Part shown: positions 1 through 5,061 of the stretch, piece after piece | How positions within the stretch are numbered: position 1 is the stretch's first letter | Layout: every line of letters begins with the position of its first letter | Source: Syntrophaceae bacterium | GTDB taxonomy: Bacteria; Desulfobacterota; SM23-61 | Assembly (NCBI GenBank): GCA_003154025.1 | Contig: PMCE01000510.1 | Location: 1 to 5,061, forward strand | Direction of reading: 5' to 3' | DNA: 5,061 nucleotides | Position numbers and translations under genes: made by a program | The notes under the pieces: generated by a model | What the model was told of the DNA's origin: nothing | What the model saw: the letters and a program-made list of their open reading frames with translations, nothing else | The model's database searches: none

Positions 1-24
1 AGGCCTGCCCAGAAATCCCTCCCG

Positions 25-47
25 TCCTCCTTTTTTCAAAGGGAGGA
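25..47. repeat. REP-like hairpin, first copy
   Basis: Bases 25-34 pair with 38-47 around a 3-base loop (TTC). The stem is 10 bp with one G-T wobble (T31 with G41). Read on the minus strand, the core is CCCTTTGAAAAAAGG. The same core, with one A changed to G, occurs in the opposite orientation at 76-107. Short C-rich/G-rich palindromes of this kind are common in intergenic DNA of several anaerobic bacterial lineages. A role as a terminator for an upstream gene is possible, but only a short T4 run follows, five bases after the stem, so a repeat is the better reading. Confidence 0.55.
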
Positions 48-75
48 GAGCTTTTGGAGAAGTCGATGAAAGATT

Positions 76-107
76 CCGCATTTCCCCCCTTTGAAGAAGG
101 GAAGCGG
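76..107. repeat. REP-like hairpin, second copy, inverted relative to the first
   Basis: The outer stem is CCGC (76-79) with GCGG (104-107). The inner stem is TTCCC (82-86) with GGGAA (99-103), or alternatively CCCTT (87-91) with AAGGG (97-101). The core CCCTTTGAAGAAGG matches the minus-strand core of the hairpin at 25-47 with one substitution. The two hairpins therefore form a head-to-head pair, as in paired REP elements. No function can be read directly. Confidence 0.5.
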
Positions 108-134
108 TGCGAAAATTCATACGCGTTAAGAAAA

Positions 135-194
135 GCCTCTCCCGTTGTTCAGGGAATGGGCAAATTTATGCCGCCAAAAATCGGCGGGAGAGGC
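135..194. repeat. Perfect 10-bp inverted repeat enclosing the left arm of the larger repeat
   Basis: GCCTCTCCCG (135-144) and CGGGAGAGGC (185-194) are exact reverse complements separated by 40 bases. The enclosed sequence is nearly all of the left 34-bp arm of the larger inverted repeat (146-179). A further small stem, CCGCC (171-175) with GGCGG (183-187), competes with it. A copy of GCCTCT at 325-330 stands directly before the right arm. Homology between the two arms therefore continues inward past a 9-base indel. The nested pairing suggests a structured element rather than chance. Confidence 0.5.
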
Positions 195-363
195 AACGCC
201 ACGAAGCATTCCCTTGACTTCCGCCACGCCACGTCACCCCCCCGGGCATAATTTGAAAAATGCAGAAGGATTCTCCCTTCGGCTCCGGTGAATTCAGCAC
301 CCTGCGGACAACAGAGAAACCAGTGCCTCTTTTGACGGCATAAATTTGCCCATCCCCTGGACA
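146..363. repeat. 218-bp segment bounded by 34-bp inverted repeats (possible MITE-like remnant)
   Basis: Bases 146-179 are the reverse complement of 330-363 with 31 of 34 positions matching. The shared core includes GGCATAAATTTGCCCAT. The 150 bases between the arms have no convincing open reading frame. The ends are abrupt: the bases just outside (145 and 364 outward) do not pair. No target-site duplication is visible in the flanks (CCCGT on the left, TGCCC on the right). The arrangement fits a non-autonomous transposable element that has lost its duplication, two copies of an interspersed repeat that landed in opposite orientation, or a large structured RNA or DNA element. The sequence alone does not choose between these. 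Confidence 0.5.
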
Positions 364-520
364 TGCCCGGGTCCCCCAATTTCCCAGGGCCTCAATTTTT
401 TCACAGCCTCAGGGGGATGAAGGGGGATTTAACGGCCATTCAAAAGAGCCAATGGTCACAAATCCTGGGTTTAGACCCCGGGATCTAAGACCTGAAACCG
501 GAAACCTTTTTAAGGAATGG

Positions 521-548
521 TTGTTTCCTCTCCGAGATTTGTTATAAT
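521..548 (+). promoter_or_regulatory. Sigma70-type promoter with extended -10 for the first GH57 gene
   Basis: The -10 box is a perfect TATAAT (543-548) preceded by TG plus one base (540-542), the extended -10 motif. A partial -35 box, TTGTTT (521-526), lies 16 bp upstream. Transcription would begin near 554-556, leaving a leader of about 16 nt before the ATG at 571. This start of transcription would exclude the in-frame ATG at 517 as the translation start. An 11-bp palindrome, CCTTTTTAAGG (505-515), sits just upstream of the -35 box and could be an operator or chance. Confidence 0.65.
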
Positions 549-562
549 CATCTTTAATTATC

Positions 563-568
563 GGGGGG
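563..568 (+). promoter_or_regulatory. G-rich ribosome-binding region before the first GH57 gene
   Basis: A run of six G lies only two bases before the ATG at 571. It could pair with the CCUCC of the 16S rRNA tail, but the spacing is shorter than usual and the canonical AGGAGG is absent. With the predicted short leader, initiation may be weak or partly independent of Shine-Dalgarno pairing. Confidence 0.4.
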
Positions 569-570
569 AT

Positions 571-2739
571 ATGCTTCACGTCGCTTTCTTCTGGCACATG
601 CACCAGCCCTATTACCGGAATCCTCTGACCGGGGAATACAGCCTCCCGTGGGTGCGACTCCATGCGCTCAAGGGATACTACGACATGATTTCCCTGCTGG
701 AAGATTACCCGTCCATCCGCCAGACCTTCAACCTGGTTCCCTCCCTAATCCGCCAGCTGACCGATTATGCCCGGGGAGAAGCCCGGGATGTCTTCCTGGA
801 ATACACCCGCAAACCGGCGGAAGAACTTTCTCCGGAGGAGAAGAAGTTTATTCTGGCCAATTTTTTCATGTGCCACTGGGAAACCATGATCAAGCCCCAT
901 CCGGGCTACTGGGACCTCTTGAAAAAACGGGGCCTCAAGGTTCCTGAATACCGGCTGGAGGAACTCATCCGGAGCTTTACCACCCAGGATTTCCGCGACC
1001 TCCAGGTGTGGTTCAACCTCACCTGGACCGGGTTTCGGCTCCGGAAGGAAAAGGAGGTTATCCGCGAGCTCATAAAAAAGGGAAAAAACTTCACCGAGGC
1101 GGAAAAATCCTCGCTCTTAAAAATCCAGATGGATGCGATCCAGAGAATACTTCCCCTTTACCGCTCCCTCCGATCCGGGGGGCAGGTGGAAATCACCATC
1201 AGCCCTTTCTACCACCCGATTCTTCCCCTGCTCCTGGACTGGTCTTTCGCTTCCCGGGCCATGCCGAAAGTGGCTCTGCCGGGGTCCTTCTCCCACCCCG
1301 AGGACGCCGAGGCCCAGATCCAAAGAGCGGTCGTCCTTTATGAAAATACCTTCGGAGAGCGGCCCCGGGGCTTGTGGCCCTCGGAAGGTTCGGTCTGCCC
1401 GGAGATGATCCCCCTGGTCCGGCGGGCGGGGATCCGCTGGATGGCTTCGGACGAAGGAGTCCTCTTTCAGTCGTTAGCCGGAGAGGGCCGGCGCTCCGCC
1501 CTCTACCGCCCCTACCGGGTCCGGTTCCGAAGGACTGAGCTCTCCATGGTTTTCCGGGACCGGAACCTTTCGGACCTGATCGGGTTCACCTACCCGAAGA
1601 ACGATCCCCGGGCTTCCGCCGGCGACCTCTTGACCCACCTGAAGAATATCGACGCCGCCCTTCCACCGGATGGCGACGGACTCGTGGTGATTGCCCTGGA
1701 CGGGGAAAACCCCTGGGAATACTACCCGGACGGCGGCCAGGCCTTCCTGAGCGCGCTCTACGAAGGGCTTTCCCGGGAGACCTCTTTGAGAACGGTCCGG
1801 ATCGGGGAGTTCCTCGAGGCCCATCCGCCCAAGGATACCCTGAATTCTCTCCACACCGGTTCCTGGATCGACCAGAACTTCAAGATCTGGATCGGCCACC
1901 CAGAAGACAACCTGGCCTGGAATTGCCTGAAACGGACCCGAGGATTTCTAGAAAGAACGGGTTCCCCGGATTTCCCCCTCAGCCCGGAAAAGAAAGAGAT
2001 GGCGTGGGAGGAGATCTACATCGCCGAGGGTAGCGATTGGTTCTGGTGGTTCGGGGATGATTTCAGCAGCGATAACGACGAGGAGTTCGACCGCCTCTTC
2101 CGCATGCACTTGAGCAACGTGCACCTCCTGCTGGGTACAGAGGTCCCGGATTACCTCAAGACCCCCATCTCCACCGCTCATGAGGTCAATCCCACGCTGG
2201 AACCCCTGGGCTTGATTACCCCCTCTTTGGACGGACGGATCACCCATTTCTATGAATGGCGCGAAGCGGGGTACTTTTCCGCCAAAACCGCCGGGGGCTC
2301 CATGTACCGCGGGGAGGGCTTTCTCTCCGGTTTCTATTATGGGTTTGACCTGGAGCGTCTCTACTTCCGGATCGATCCCACCGGGAGAAAAAAAGAGTCT
2401 TTCCAGGGGCTGCGGTTCCATATCCATATTCTGAAGCCCGGGGAATGGCGGGTTATCTTTCCCCTCAAGTTTCCCGAGGGTGAAAAGCCTTATTACGACC
2501 TATCGGCCCGGGAAGGCGACGCTTTTTTTCCCAAAGGGCGATCGAACCATGTGGGAGCCGGCAAGATCATCGAGCTCTCCATCCCCTTTCGGGATCTTGG
2601 CTTCCAGCCCCGGGAGAGAGTTCAATTCTTCGTCCAGGTTCAAAAGGAGGAATTGGAACTGGAACGATACCCCCGCAGCGGGTACCTTTCCTTTCAGATT
2701 CCGGACCGGGATTTTGAATCGATCCACTGGCAGATCTAG
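571..2739 (+). CDS. GH57 glycoside hydrolase, alpha-amylase/amylopullulanase-like, with C-terminal beta-rich domain
   Basis: Predicted retaining enzyme that cleaves alpha-glucosidic bonds in starch- or glycogen-like glucans, 722 aa. GH57 motifs occur in order: HMHQP (9-13); GGQVEITISPFYHP (203-216); GLWPSEG (267-273), whose E272 is the expected nucleophile; LDGENPWE (376-383), whose D377 is the expected acid/base; and SWIDQNF...GHPEDNLAW (431-450). The E-to-D spacing of 105 is close to that known for Thermococcus amylopullulanase. A conserved block, AEGSDWFWWFGDD (485-497), follows. From about 545 to the end comes a beta-rich domain with DGRITHFYEW (554-563) and GGSMY (575-579), resembling the C-terminal module of glucodextranases and GH57 pullulanases. 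The start at 571 is chosen because HxHQP lies near the N-terminus in this family and the promoter overlaps the longer frame, which opens at 517. There is no signal peptide, so it should be cytoplasmic. Family assignment is firm; whether it acts on 1,4 bonds, 1,6 bonds or both is inferred only. Confidence 0.93.
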   Translation: MLHVAFFWHMHQPYYRNPLTGEYSLPWVRLHALKGYYDMISLLEDYPSIRQTFNLVPSLIRQLTDYARGEARDVFLEYTRKPAEELSPEEKKFILANFFMCHWETMIKPHPGYWDLLKKRGLKVPEYRLEELIRSFTTQDFRDLQVWFNLTWTGFRLRKEKEVIRELIKKGKNFTEAEKSSLLKIQMDAIQRILPLYRSLRSGGQVEITISPFYHPILPLLLDWSFASRAMPKVALPGSFSHPEDAEAQIQRAVVLYENTFGERPRGLWPSEGSVCPEMIPLVRRAGIRWMASDEGVLFQSLAGEGRRSALYRPYRVRFRRTELSMVFRDRNLSDLIGFTYPKNDPRASAGDLLTHLKNIDAALPPDGDGLVVIALDGENPWEYYPDGGQAFLSALYEGLSRETSLRTVRIGEFLEAHPPKDTLNSLHTGSWIDQNFKIWIGHPEDNLAWNCLKRTRGFLERTGSPDFPLSPEKKEMAWEEIYIAEGSDWFWWFGDDFSSDNDEEFDRLFRMHLSNVHLLLGTEVPDYLKTPISTAHEVNPTLEPLGLITPSLDGRITHFYEWREAGYFSAKTAGGSMYRGEGFLSGFYYGFDLERLYFRIDPTGRKKESFQGLRFHIHILKPGEWRVIFPLKFPEGEKPYYDLSAREGDAFFPKGRSNHVGAGKIIELSIPFRDLGFQPRERVQFFVQVQKEELELERYPRSGYLSFQIPDRDFESIHWQI

Positions 2740-2800
2740 ATCCCGAGGGGCCACGGAAGGAGTAATGGAAAAGCCGAAGGATGACCGGAAACGGAAGGGA

Positions 2801-2840
2801 TGGAAGGATGGAATAATGGAATGATGGAATGATGAGAAAG
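2801..2840 (+). repeat. Tandem 8-bp repeat, left array (unit TGGAATNA)
   Basis: Units run in exact 8-base register: TGGAAGGA (2801), TGGAATAA (2809), TGGAATGA (2817), TGGAATGA (2825), then a decayed TGAGAAAG (2833). The array is purine-rich on the + strand. The facing array at 2873-2927 carries the same unit in reverse complement. Confidence 0.8.
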
Positions 2841-2894
2841 CCGGAAATCCTCTAGGATAGGTTTTAGCCAATATTCCAACATTCCAATATTCCA
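2809..2894. repeat. Long imperfect hairpin formed by the two repeat arrays
   Basis: Bases 2809-2830 pair with 2873-2894. Twenty of 22 positions are complementary and the two mismatches are both A opposite A, exactly one repeat unit apart. The loop is 42 bases (2831-2872). Because both arms are repeats, other registers shifted by 8 bases are also possible. The stem is rich in A-T pairs and has no T run after it, so it does not look like a standard terminator. In a joint transcript it could act as an RNA processing or stability element. Confidence 0.6.
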
Positions 2895-2927
2895 TTGTTC
2901 CGTGATTCCATGTTCTAATATTCCATT
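2873..2927 (-). repeat. Tandem 8-bp repeat, right array (same unit, inverted)
   Basis: Reading the + strand, the units are ATTCCAAC (2873), ATTCCAAT (2881), ATTCCATT (2889), GTTCCGTG (2897), ATTCCATG (2905), a 7-base TTCTAAT (2913) and ATTCCATT (2920). On the minus strand these are variants of the TGGAAT unit seen at 2801-2840. Seven units, one shortened by a base, are visible, with more decay in the middle than at the ends. Confidence 0.8.
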
Positions 2928-2951
2928 GGTCTGTTATCCCTTGGGAATGGG

Positions 2952-2956
2952 AAGGA
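2952..2956 (+). promoter_or_regulatory. Ribosome-binding site of the second GH57 gene
   Basis: AAGGA within GGGAAGGAA stands five bases before the ATG at 2962. The motif and spacing are good, and they support that start, which also places the HNHQP motif at residues 11-15 as in known relatives. Confidence 0.75.
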
Positions 2957-2961
2957 ATCCC

Positions 2962-5061
2962 ATGAAAGCGATCAATTTCCTCTTTGCCGTGCACAACCAT
3001 CAGCCCGTGGGGAACCTGGAGGAAGTCTTTTCTTCAAGCTGGGAAAAGGGCTATAACCCTTTCCTCCAGATGTTGGAAAAACACCCTGGATTCCGGATTT
3101 CTCTCCACTACAGCGGCAACCTTCTGGAATGGCTGGAGGAGAATCGGCCGAATTTCTCGAATCGGCTGCGGGCTCTTGCGGACCGGGACCAGATCGAACT
3201 CCTCAGCGGGGGATTCTACGAACCCCTGCTCCCCTTTATTCCCGAAAAGGACGCCATCGGCCAGGTTCGCTTGTCTAACCAATACCTGGCGGAAAAATTC
3301 CAGATTCACCCCAAGGGCTTCTGGCTGGCCGAGAGAATCTGGTCCCCTACCCTTCCCAAGATGATGGCATCTACCGGTCTGGGTTACACCCTGGTGGACG
3401 ACTCTCATTTCCGGTACTCCGGATTCTCCGAGGAAGACATTTTCGGGTACTATGTCACCGAAAATGAGGGGTTCCCCCTGTGCCTGTTTCCCATCAACAA
3501 ACGCTTGCGCTACGCCATTCCTTTCCAACCTCCCGGGGAGACGCTGGATATCCTGCGCCGGTACGCCACGGATTCAGGACATCTCGCGCTGACTTATGCC
3601 GATGACGGGGCCAAATTCGGGATCTGGCCGGGCACCCACCGCTGGGTTTACGAAGAGGAATGGCTGGAAAAATTCGTTCTCGCCCTGGAAGAAAATCAGG
3701 AATGGGTCCACCTGCTTACCTTCAGTGAATACCTCGACAAGTTCCCCCCCCAGGGGAGGGCCTACCTTCCCCCCGCATCCTACGACGAGATGATGGAATG
3801 GGCCCTCCCGCCCCTTTCGGCCATTGCCTTCGAAGACCTGATGGAAGAGCTGAAACGCGAAGGAAGGTATGAAAAATACCGGCCCTATCTGCGGGGGGGA
3901 ATCTGGGAGAATTTCCTTGTCAAATACCCCGAAAGCAACCACCTGCACAAGAAGATGCTCCGGGCCAGCCAGAAAGTCCACCGCGCCCTGCGGGCCAAAT
4001 TCATCTCCCCAAAGGAATTCCCCCCTCCCCCGGTGCTCCGTTCCCTGTGGAAGGGCCAGGACAGCTGCGCCTACTGGCACGGTCTCTTCGGTGGGCTTCA
4101 CTTGAATCACCTGCGTCACGCCGTGTACCAAAACCTGATCTCCGCGGAGCGCCAGGCCGAGATCCTGGAGCGGGGGGGAGGCAAATACCTCATCCATGAA
4201 ATTCTGGACTTTGATAAAGACCTCCAGCCGGAAGTCCTGGTCACGACGCCCGACTTGGGCGCCATCCTGAAACCAGGGTACGGGGGGGCCCTGATCGAGT
4301 TGGATTACCGGCCCAAAAGGTTCAACCTTACCAACGTGCTGACCCGTAGGCCGGAGGCTTACCACCGGAAGCTGAAGAAGAACCATGCCGGAGCTCCGGG
4401 GGACCCTTCCGCTTCCAAGAACCGGGAGGTCGAAGAGGCGCTTCTTTACGACTGGTACAATCGGTATTCCTTCCTGGACCATTTTCTGGGCCAGGGGGCC
4501 ACGCTGGATCAGTTCCGGCGTTGCCAGTACCCGGAGTGGGGGGATTTCGTCAATCAGCCCTACGAACTTGCAAAGGTGGAAGAAACAGAGAGTTCGGGAG
4601 CCTTACATATCCTCCTGAGCCGCAAGGGAGGACTCTGGAGACGGGAGAGAAAAATCCCCCTCGACGTCTCCAAACGCTTCACCTTTTACCGGGATCAAAC
4701 GCGGATGGAAGTAGGTTATGAGATTAGCAACCGGGGGACGGCCGAGACCCTCCTTTGGTTCGGGGTGGAATTAAATTTAACCCTCCTGGCGGGAAACGAC
4801 CCGCAGCGGCATTTCCTCTTCCCCGGGTTGAAGGTCGAAGACCGGCGGCTTTGTTCCATCGGAGCGATTCCCGAGTTGGAGCAAGTCCGGCTGAGGGATG
4901 AAACGGCGGGGTTTGAACTCTCCGTGGACTTGGTCCCCAGGGGGCAGCTCTGGCGCTTTCCGCTGGAGACGGTCTCCCAGGGAGAGAACGGGTTTCAGAA
5001 GATGTACCAGGGGACGGTCCTCCTCTTCCATTGGCCTTTCTCTTTGAAGGCCGGGGAAAAG
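2962..5061 (+). CDS. GH57 4-alpha-glucanotransferase/alpha-amylase (DUF1925-DUF1926 type), 3' end cut by the window
   Basis: Predicted cytoplasmic enzyme that transfers or hydrolyses alpha-1,4-glucan chains. It is recognised from recalled similarity along its whole length to Thermococcus litoralis 4-alpha-glucanotransferase (about 659 aa) and Dictyoglomus thermophilum AmyA (about 686 aa). The catalytic domain spans about 1-300: HNHQP (11-15), GGFYEP (83-88), GFWLAERIW (119-127) with E124 as nucleophile (E123 in T. litoralis), and YADDGAKFG (212-220) with D215 the likely acid/base. A middle domain (about 300-400) has RGGIWENF (311-318), KYPESN (321-326) and AYWHGLFGG (370-378). A C-terminal beta domain (about 415-700) has FNLTNVLTRR (454-463), FVNQPYE (529-535) and FPLETVS (666-672). 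All 700 codons are open and no stop is reached; the alignment suggests only some 10-20 residues are missing. The odd feature is A217, where both relatives have Glu. No signal peptide is present. Transferase and hydrolase activity cannot be told apart from sequence. Confidence 0.93.
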   Translation, partial: MKAINFLFAVHNHQPVGNLEEVFSSSWEKGYNPFLQMLEKHPGFRISLHYSGNLLEWLEENRPNFSNRLRALADRDQIELLSGGFYEPLLPFIPEKDAIGQVRLSNQYLAEKFQIHPKGFWLAERIWSPTLPKMMASTGLGYTLVDDSHFRYSGFSEEDIFGYYVTENEGFPLCLFPINKRLRYAIPFQPPGETLDILRRYATDSGHLALTYADDGAKFGIWPGTHRWVYEEEWLEKFVLALEENQEWVHLLTFSEYLDKFPPQGRAYLPPASYDEMMEWALPPLSAIAFEDLMEELKREGRYEKYRPYLRGGIWENFLVKYPESNHLHKKMLRASQKVHRALRAKFISPKEFPPPPVLRSLWKGQDSCAYWHGLFGGLHLNHLRHAVYQNLISAERQAEILERGGGKYLIHEILDFDKDLQPEVLVTTPDLGAILKPGYGGALIELDYRPKRFNLTNVLTRRPEAYHRKLKKNHAGAPGDPSASKNREVEEALLYDWYNRYSFLDHFLGQGATLDQFRRCQYPEWGDFVNQPYELAKVEETESSGALHILLSRKGGLWRRERKIPLDVSKRFTFYRDQTRMEVGYEISNRGTAETLLWFGVELNLTLLAGNDPQRHFLFPGLKVEDRRLCSIGAIPELEQVRLRDETAGFELSVDLVPRGQLWRFPLETVSQGENGFQKMYQGTVLLFHWPFSLKAGEK

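Larger units (their letters stand above)
1..570. other. Non-coding region upstream of the first GH57 gene
   Basis: No reading frame here looks like a real gene. The frames open at the left edge end by about 69, 94 and 251, and their translations are low-complexity products of the repeats (for example PPF-type strings from the C-rich and T-rich hairpins). The longer minus-strand frames at 149-379 and 409-663 have no recognisable domain, and the second overlaps the start of the downstream gene. The region holds two REP-like hairpins, a 218-bp segment with long inverted repeats, a C7 run at 237-243, a short direct repeat (GGGGGAT twice at about 412-428) and a promoter close to its right end. Nothing else was recognised at 364-516. 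Whether an upstream gene ends just before base 1 cannot be told. Confidence 0.75.
2740..2961. other. Intergenic region between the two GH57 genes
   Basis: The 222-bp gap is dominated by two opposed arrays of an 8-bp repeat. No clear rho-independent terminator (GC stem followed by a T run) follows the stop at 2737-2739, so read-through into the second gene is possible. No strong promoter for the second gene was found. The best candidate pair, TTGTTC at 2895-2900 and TAATAT at 2916-2921, has a 15-bp spacer and lies inside the repeat array. Co-transcription from the promoter at 521-548 is therefore plausible but not shown. Confidence 0.6.

Noticed and set aside
54..251. Small open frame on the + strand
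   Set aside because: It runs through the REP-like hairpin and the left arm of the larger inverted repeat, and its translation has no family resemblance.
461..484. Hairpin around CCTGGGT...ACCCCGGG as a terminator or operator
   Set aside because: The stem is short and interrupted and has no T run; the C/G content of the region makes such pairing likely by chance.
517..570. Longer N-terminus for the first gene from the ATG at 517
   Set aside because: The added 18 residues precede the conserved first beta-strand, the AAGGA lies with no spacing before that ATG, and the TATAAT promoter sits inside this stretch.
1474..2427. Minus-strand open frames of 141 and 159 codons
   Set aside because: Both are antisense to the well-supported first GH57 gene and show no domain or ribosome-binding evidence.
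2895..2921. Possible promoter for the second gene (TTGTTC and TAATAT)
   Set aside because: The spacer is only 15 bp and both boxes arise from the 8-bp repeat, so the match is likely incidental.
2801..2927. CRISPR array
   Set aside because: The units are 8 bases, contiguous, degenerate and in opposed orientation, with no spacers and no cas genes.
3574..4482. 302-codon open frame on the minus strand
   Set aside because: It lies entirely inside the second GH57 gene, whose protein matches its family along the whole stretch. The antisense translation has no recognisable domain and is a product of GC-rich codon bias.

Overview
The window looks like bacterial DNA of moderately high GC content. It holds two genes on the + strand, both for family 57 glycoside hydrolases (GH57) that act on alpha-glucans. 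The bacterial reading rests on a sigma70-type extended -10 promoter (TG-T-TATAAT) before the first gene and a Shine-Dalgarno site before the second. GH57 pairs of this kind, with purine/pyrimidine-biased intergenic repeats, bring to mind anaerobic Desulfobacterota, Nitrospirota or related deep lineages. That placement is an inference from general familiarity and was not tested.

Layout. Positions 1-570 contain no convincing gene. They hold two REP-like hairpins in opposite orientation (25-47 and 76-107), a 218-bp segment bounded by 34-bp inverted repeats (146-179 and 330-363, 31 of 34 matching), an unremarkable stretch, and a promoter at 521-548. Gene 1 (571-2739, 722 aa) is a complete GH57 enzyme of the alpha-amylase/amylopullulanase-like type with a C-terminal beta-rich domain. 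A 222-bp gap (2740-2961) is largely filled by two arrays of one 8-bp unit (TGGAATNA) facing each other, which can fold into a long imperfect hairpin. Gene 2 (2962 to the window edge, 700 codons, still open) is a GH57 4-alpha-glucanotransferase/alpha-amylase of the Thermococcus litoralis and Dictyoglomus AmyA type. It appears to lack only its last 10-20 residues.

How they work together. Neither protein has a signal peptide: in each, the first beta-strand of the GH57 barrel, with the HxHQP motif, begins within a few residues of the start. Both are therefore predicted to be cytoplasmic. The likely theme is turnover of intracellular glycogen or maltodextrin, with gene 1 hydrolysing and gene 2 shuffling glucan chains. 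The exact bond specificity cannot be read from the sequence.

I do not see a clearly new system. The points most worth a second look are the two inverted-repeat structures in the non-coding DNA and an unusual residue (Ala217) in the catalytic-acid motif of gene 2.
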